Source: Porphyromonas catoniae ATCC 51270
GTDB taxonomy: Bacteria > Bacteroidota > Bacteroidia > Bacteroidales > Porphyromonadaceae
Length of the DNA stretch: 64,000 nt
Direction: 5' to 3'
Assembly: GCF_000565015.1 (NCBI RefSeq)
Contig: NZ_JDFF01000024.1
Span: 166,175-230,174, forward strand
The notes beneath the pieces were generated by a model. The model was given only the letters and a program-made list of their open reading frames with translations. It was not told the origin of the DNA and made no database searches. Made by a program: the position numbers and the translations under genes. The first letter of the stretch is position 1. Every line of letters begins with the position of its first letter. Below are positions 62,053-64,000 of this stretch, piece by piece.

Positions 62053-63756
62053 ATGGAAATGCAGAAGCACCTCCCAGAGGTAAACATGGATAAGCTACGT
62101 ATCGTCCTCGATACAAAAGAACGCTACATGAGTGGAGATCTCTCCCTCGATGATGCTCGTGCCATCCTCAGAGAGAAGGTAAAGACACTTCGCCCCTATG
62201 AGATTGCTCTAGCAGAGCAAGAGCTCAAGACCTTCGAGGAGGACGAGTGTCGCAAGGAAGATATTCAGCAGATGATGCAACTCTTCCAGGACGTGATGGA
62301 TACTAGCCGTCCTGACCTTCCCCCCGACCATCCAATCATGTGCTATATTCGTGAGAATGATGCCATGCGTGAACTCCTCAAGCAAGTAGAGGAGTTAGCT
62401 CAGTACCCTGTAATCAAAAACCAATGGCTCGCACTCTACGATGAGCTTCACAAGTATCGCCTTCACCTCTCGCGCAAGCAGAACCAGCTCTACTCCATAC
62501 TAGAGAAGAAAGGTTTCGACCGCCCAACAACGACGATGTGGCTCCTCGATGACTTCATCCGTGACGAGATAAGCGATGCACGCCGTCTCATAGAGCAGGA
62601 TAAGGATGAGGAGTTCATCAAGATGCAGAAGATGATCGTTGAGGATGTCCTCGACTTGATGCAGAAGGAAGAAACTGTTCTCTACCCCACATCGCTGGCT
62701 ATGATACGTCCCAACGAGTTTGAGGAGATGAAGGCTGGAGACCGTGAGATTGGCTATGCCTGGATACGTGTGGGCAAGGCTAAGAAGGAGCAAGAAGAGC
62801 CTACCCCTGCATCTGGTACAGCTATGACAGCAGGCTTCGCTGGTGAACTAGCAGCACTCCTCGGTAAGTACTTCAGTGCAGGTGGTACAGACCCCAATGG
62901 ACTACTGGACGTTGCTCAGGGGCAGATGACCCTCGAGCAAATCAACCTCGTCTATAAACACCTCCCCGTAGACCTCTCTTATGTGGACGAGAGTGAGATT
63001 GTTCGTTTCTACTCGGACACCGACCACCGGGTCTTCCCACGAAGCAAGAACGTAATCGGGCGTGATGTGAAGAACTGCCACCCTCGTACCAGTGTCCACC
63101 TCGTAGAGGAGATTATCGAGAAGTTCCGCAACGGAGAGGAAGACGAAGTCGATTTCTGGATCAATAAGCCTGGCCTCTTTATCTATATTACATACGTGGC
63201 AGTCCGTGATGAACAGGGACGCTTCCGTGGTGTATTGGAGATGATGCAAGATTGTACTCGTATCCGTAGCCTCGAAGGCTCACGTACCCTGCTCTCTTGG
63301 GATAAGAGTAACAAGGCTGCAGACAAGCACAATCGTGCAGATCAAGAGGGAAGTGCCTATGCATCCCCTTCGCATAGTGCTCCTCATCAAGAAGCACCCC
63401 ACCCTCAGGAGTCACATCATCACCATGCAGAAGAAGAGGATGACGATGATAACTATGTATCCTGCTCCTGCATGAAGAAACCTGCTAACGCTCCAACAGA
63501 GGAGCCAGAGGAAGAACCAGTCACAGAGATCTCTGAGTACAACGGCGATACACGTCTCAAGCACCTACTAGACGTCTATCCTTGGCTCAAGGCTGAGTTA
63601 CCACAGATTAACCCAGCATTCAAGATGCTCTCCAGCCCACTAGCTCGGATCATGATTCCCCGTGCCACAATCTCAATGATGAGTGAGCGCAGCGGGATGC
63701 CTATCTCAGAGCTAATCGCAGCTATCCAGGCTCGCATCGCAGCCCACAAGGAGTAA
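62053..63756 (+). CDS. DUF438 - PAS - His-rich - DUF1858 multidomain protein
   Basis: 567 residues. Residues 1-95 match DUF438 (RAILREKVKTLRPYEIALAEQEL), then a helical hemerythrin-like part (100-220: PPDHPIMCYIREND with candidate His ligands), a PAS domain (300-415: DLSYVDESEIVRFYSDTDHRVFPR, IGRDVKNCHP, FRGVLEMMQD), a linker with SHHHHAEEEDDDD and CSC (near 455-475), and a C-terminal DUF1858 (about 495-567: LLDVYPWLKAELP). DUF438/PAS proteins are taken to sense or handle iron, NO or redox signals; that is a family-level guess. The acidic/His-rich insert could bind metal. Follows a cupin gene by 14 nt; a terminator follows. Confidence 0.85.
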   Translation: MEMQKHLPEVNMDKLRIVLDTKERYMSGDLSLDDARAILREKVKTLRPYEIALAEQELKTFEEDECRKEDIQQMMQLFQDVMDTSRPDLPPDHPIMCYIRENDAMRELLKQVEELAQYPVIKNQWLALYDELHKYRLHLSRKQNQLYSILEKKGFDRPTTTMWLLDDFIRDEISDARRLIEQDKDEEFIKMQKMIVEDVLDLMQKEETVLYPTSLAMIRPNEFEEMKAGDREIGYAWIRVGKAKKEQEEPTPASGTAMTAGFAGELAALLGKYFSAGGTDPNGLLDVAQGQMTLEQINLVYKHLPVDLSYVDESEIVRFYSDTDHRVFPRSKNVIGRDVKNCHPRTSVHLVEEIIEKFRNGEEDEVDFWINKPGLFIYITYVAVRDEQGRFRGVLEMMQDCTRIRSLEGSRTLLSWDKSNKAADKHNRADQEGSAYASPSHSAPHQEAPHPQESHHHHAEEEDDDDNYVSCSCMKKPANAPTEEPEEEPVTEISEYNGDTRLKHLLDVYPWLKAELPQINPAFKMLSSPLARIMIPRATISMMSERSGMPISELIAAIQARIAAHKE

Positions 63757-63786
63757 GCTATCCTTCCCCACAAGGAGGAGATAATA

Positions 63787-63829
63787 ACAGGGACACCACG
63801 TGGAGGTACAATCCATGTGGTGTCCCTGT
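63787..63829 (+). terminator. Terminator after the DUF438 gene
   Basis: An 18-bp stem (ACAGGGACACCACGTGGA, 63787-63804 with 63812-63829, one mismatch) around a 7-nt loop, 30 nt after the stop. Confidence 0.75.
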
Positions 63830-63932
63830 CCATTATATACCATCACCATCAATAGATAATTATCATAGCTCTCATCACCCCAATTGATCTCGTTTTACAC
63901 GGGCATTCTCAACAAGTATAGGGTTCAATCGA

Positions 63933-64000
63933 TACCCACCGTAGGGTCCGATTAATACCCACCGTGGGGTACAATCAATACCCACTGTAGGGTATAACTA
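63933..64000. repeat. Tandem array A11 (3 units seen, 23-bp period, runs to window end)
   Basis: TACCCACCGTAGGGT-type 15-bp units start at 63933, 63956 and 63979, exactly 23 bp apart with 8-nt linkers. The next unit would start at 64002, beyond the window, so the array may continue. Confidence 0.82.

Overview
This window looks like chromosome from an anaerobic member of the Bacteroidota, most likely Porphyromonas or a close relative. That placement rests on Bacteroidota-type promoters (TAnnTTTG about 3-35 nt upstream of many starts, sometimes with a TTG/TTTG box 19-20 nt further up), on lineage-typical families (GldE, HU-related DNA-binding protein, DUF3078 barrel, phosphate-selective porin O/P, DUF5063, GH57/debranching-enzyme glycogen cluster), and on about half G+C in the genes. 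It is inferred from family content, not from a database match. No rRNA, prophage, transposase, integrase or cas gene was seen. Three tRNA genes are present (Arg-CCG, Pro-CGG and a CAT-anticodon tRNA).

Layout. 1-8.4 kb (minus): aroC (cut by the window edge), tRNA-Arg followed closely by slyD, class II ribonucleotide reductase nrdJ, htpG, dgt. 8.5-11.6 kb (minus): a small accessory block with an HU-like protein, a two-helix membrane protein and a PLD-fold protein in one apparent operon, preceded by an eight-unit palindromic array and a lone TIR-like protein. 11.6-17.3 kb: mnmE behind an MBOAT plus two SGNH proteins (probable polysaccharide or envelope O-acylation). 17.5-28 kb: upp, rlmI-type methyltransferase, RNase D-like exonuclease, DUF5063, C1 peptidase, gamma-carbonic anhydrase-like protein, DUF3078 barrel, radical SAM protein, lipoate ligase, gyrB. 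28.3-37 kb (plus): DUF417 protein, tRNA-Pro, cdd-ppk1-ppx, CAT tRNA, HTH regulator, pyrK-pyrD, a frameshifted YciI gene, a DfsB-like protein. 37-42.7 kb (minus): glycosyltransferase, acyltransferase, folB, CDF transporter, protoporphyrinogen oxidase. 43.7-51.3 kb (plus): AAA_14-type ATPase with a degenerate Walker B, GH84 hexosaminidase, lipoprotein, pyrH-frr-rsgA. 51.7-56.3 kb (minus): PPTase, gldE, a PD40-like protein and a porin. 57-63.8 kb (plus): glycogen debranching enzyme, glycogen synthase-like GT and GH57-like protein, then a cupin and a DUF438-PAS-His-rich-DUF1858 protein.

The most unusual content is between the genes. Eleven intergenic regions carry tandem arrays of 14-16 bp near-palindromes with a repeat period of 22-24 bp. 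The palindrome sequence differs between arrays (GASTTA..TAASTC, CTATATAG, CTCTAG, CCTTGCAAGG, GGTAC..GAACC, TACCC..GGGT), but in eight arrays the linker between palindromes is 8 nt and the period is exact. Palindromes of one array occur in both orientations. At least four arrays are flanked by inverted arms tens to hundreds of bases apart, which suggests composite elements. I found no description of this architecture from memory; its function is unknown.
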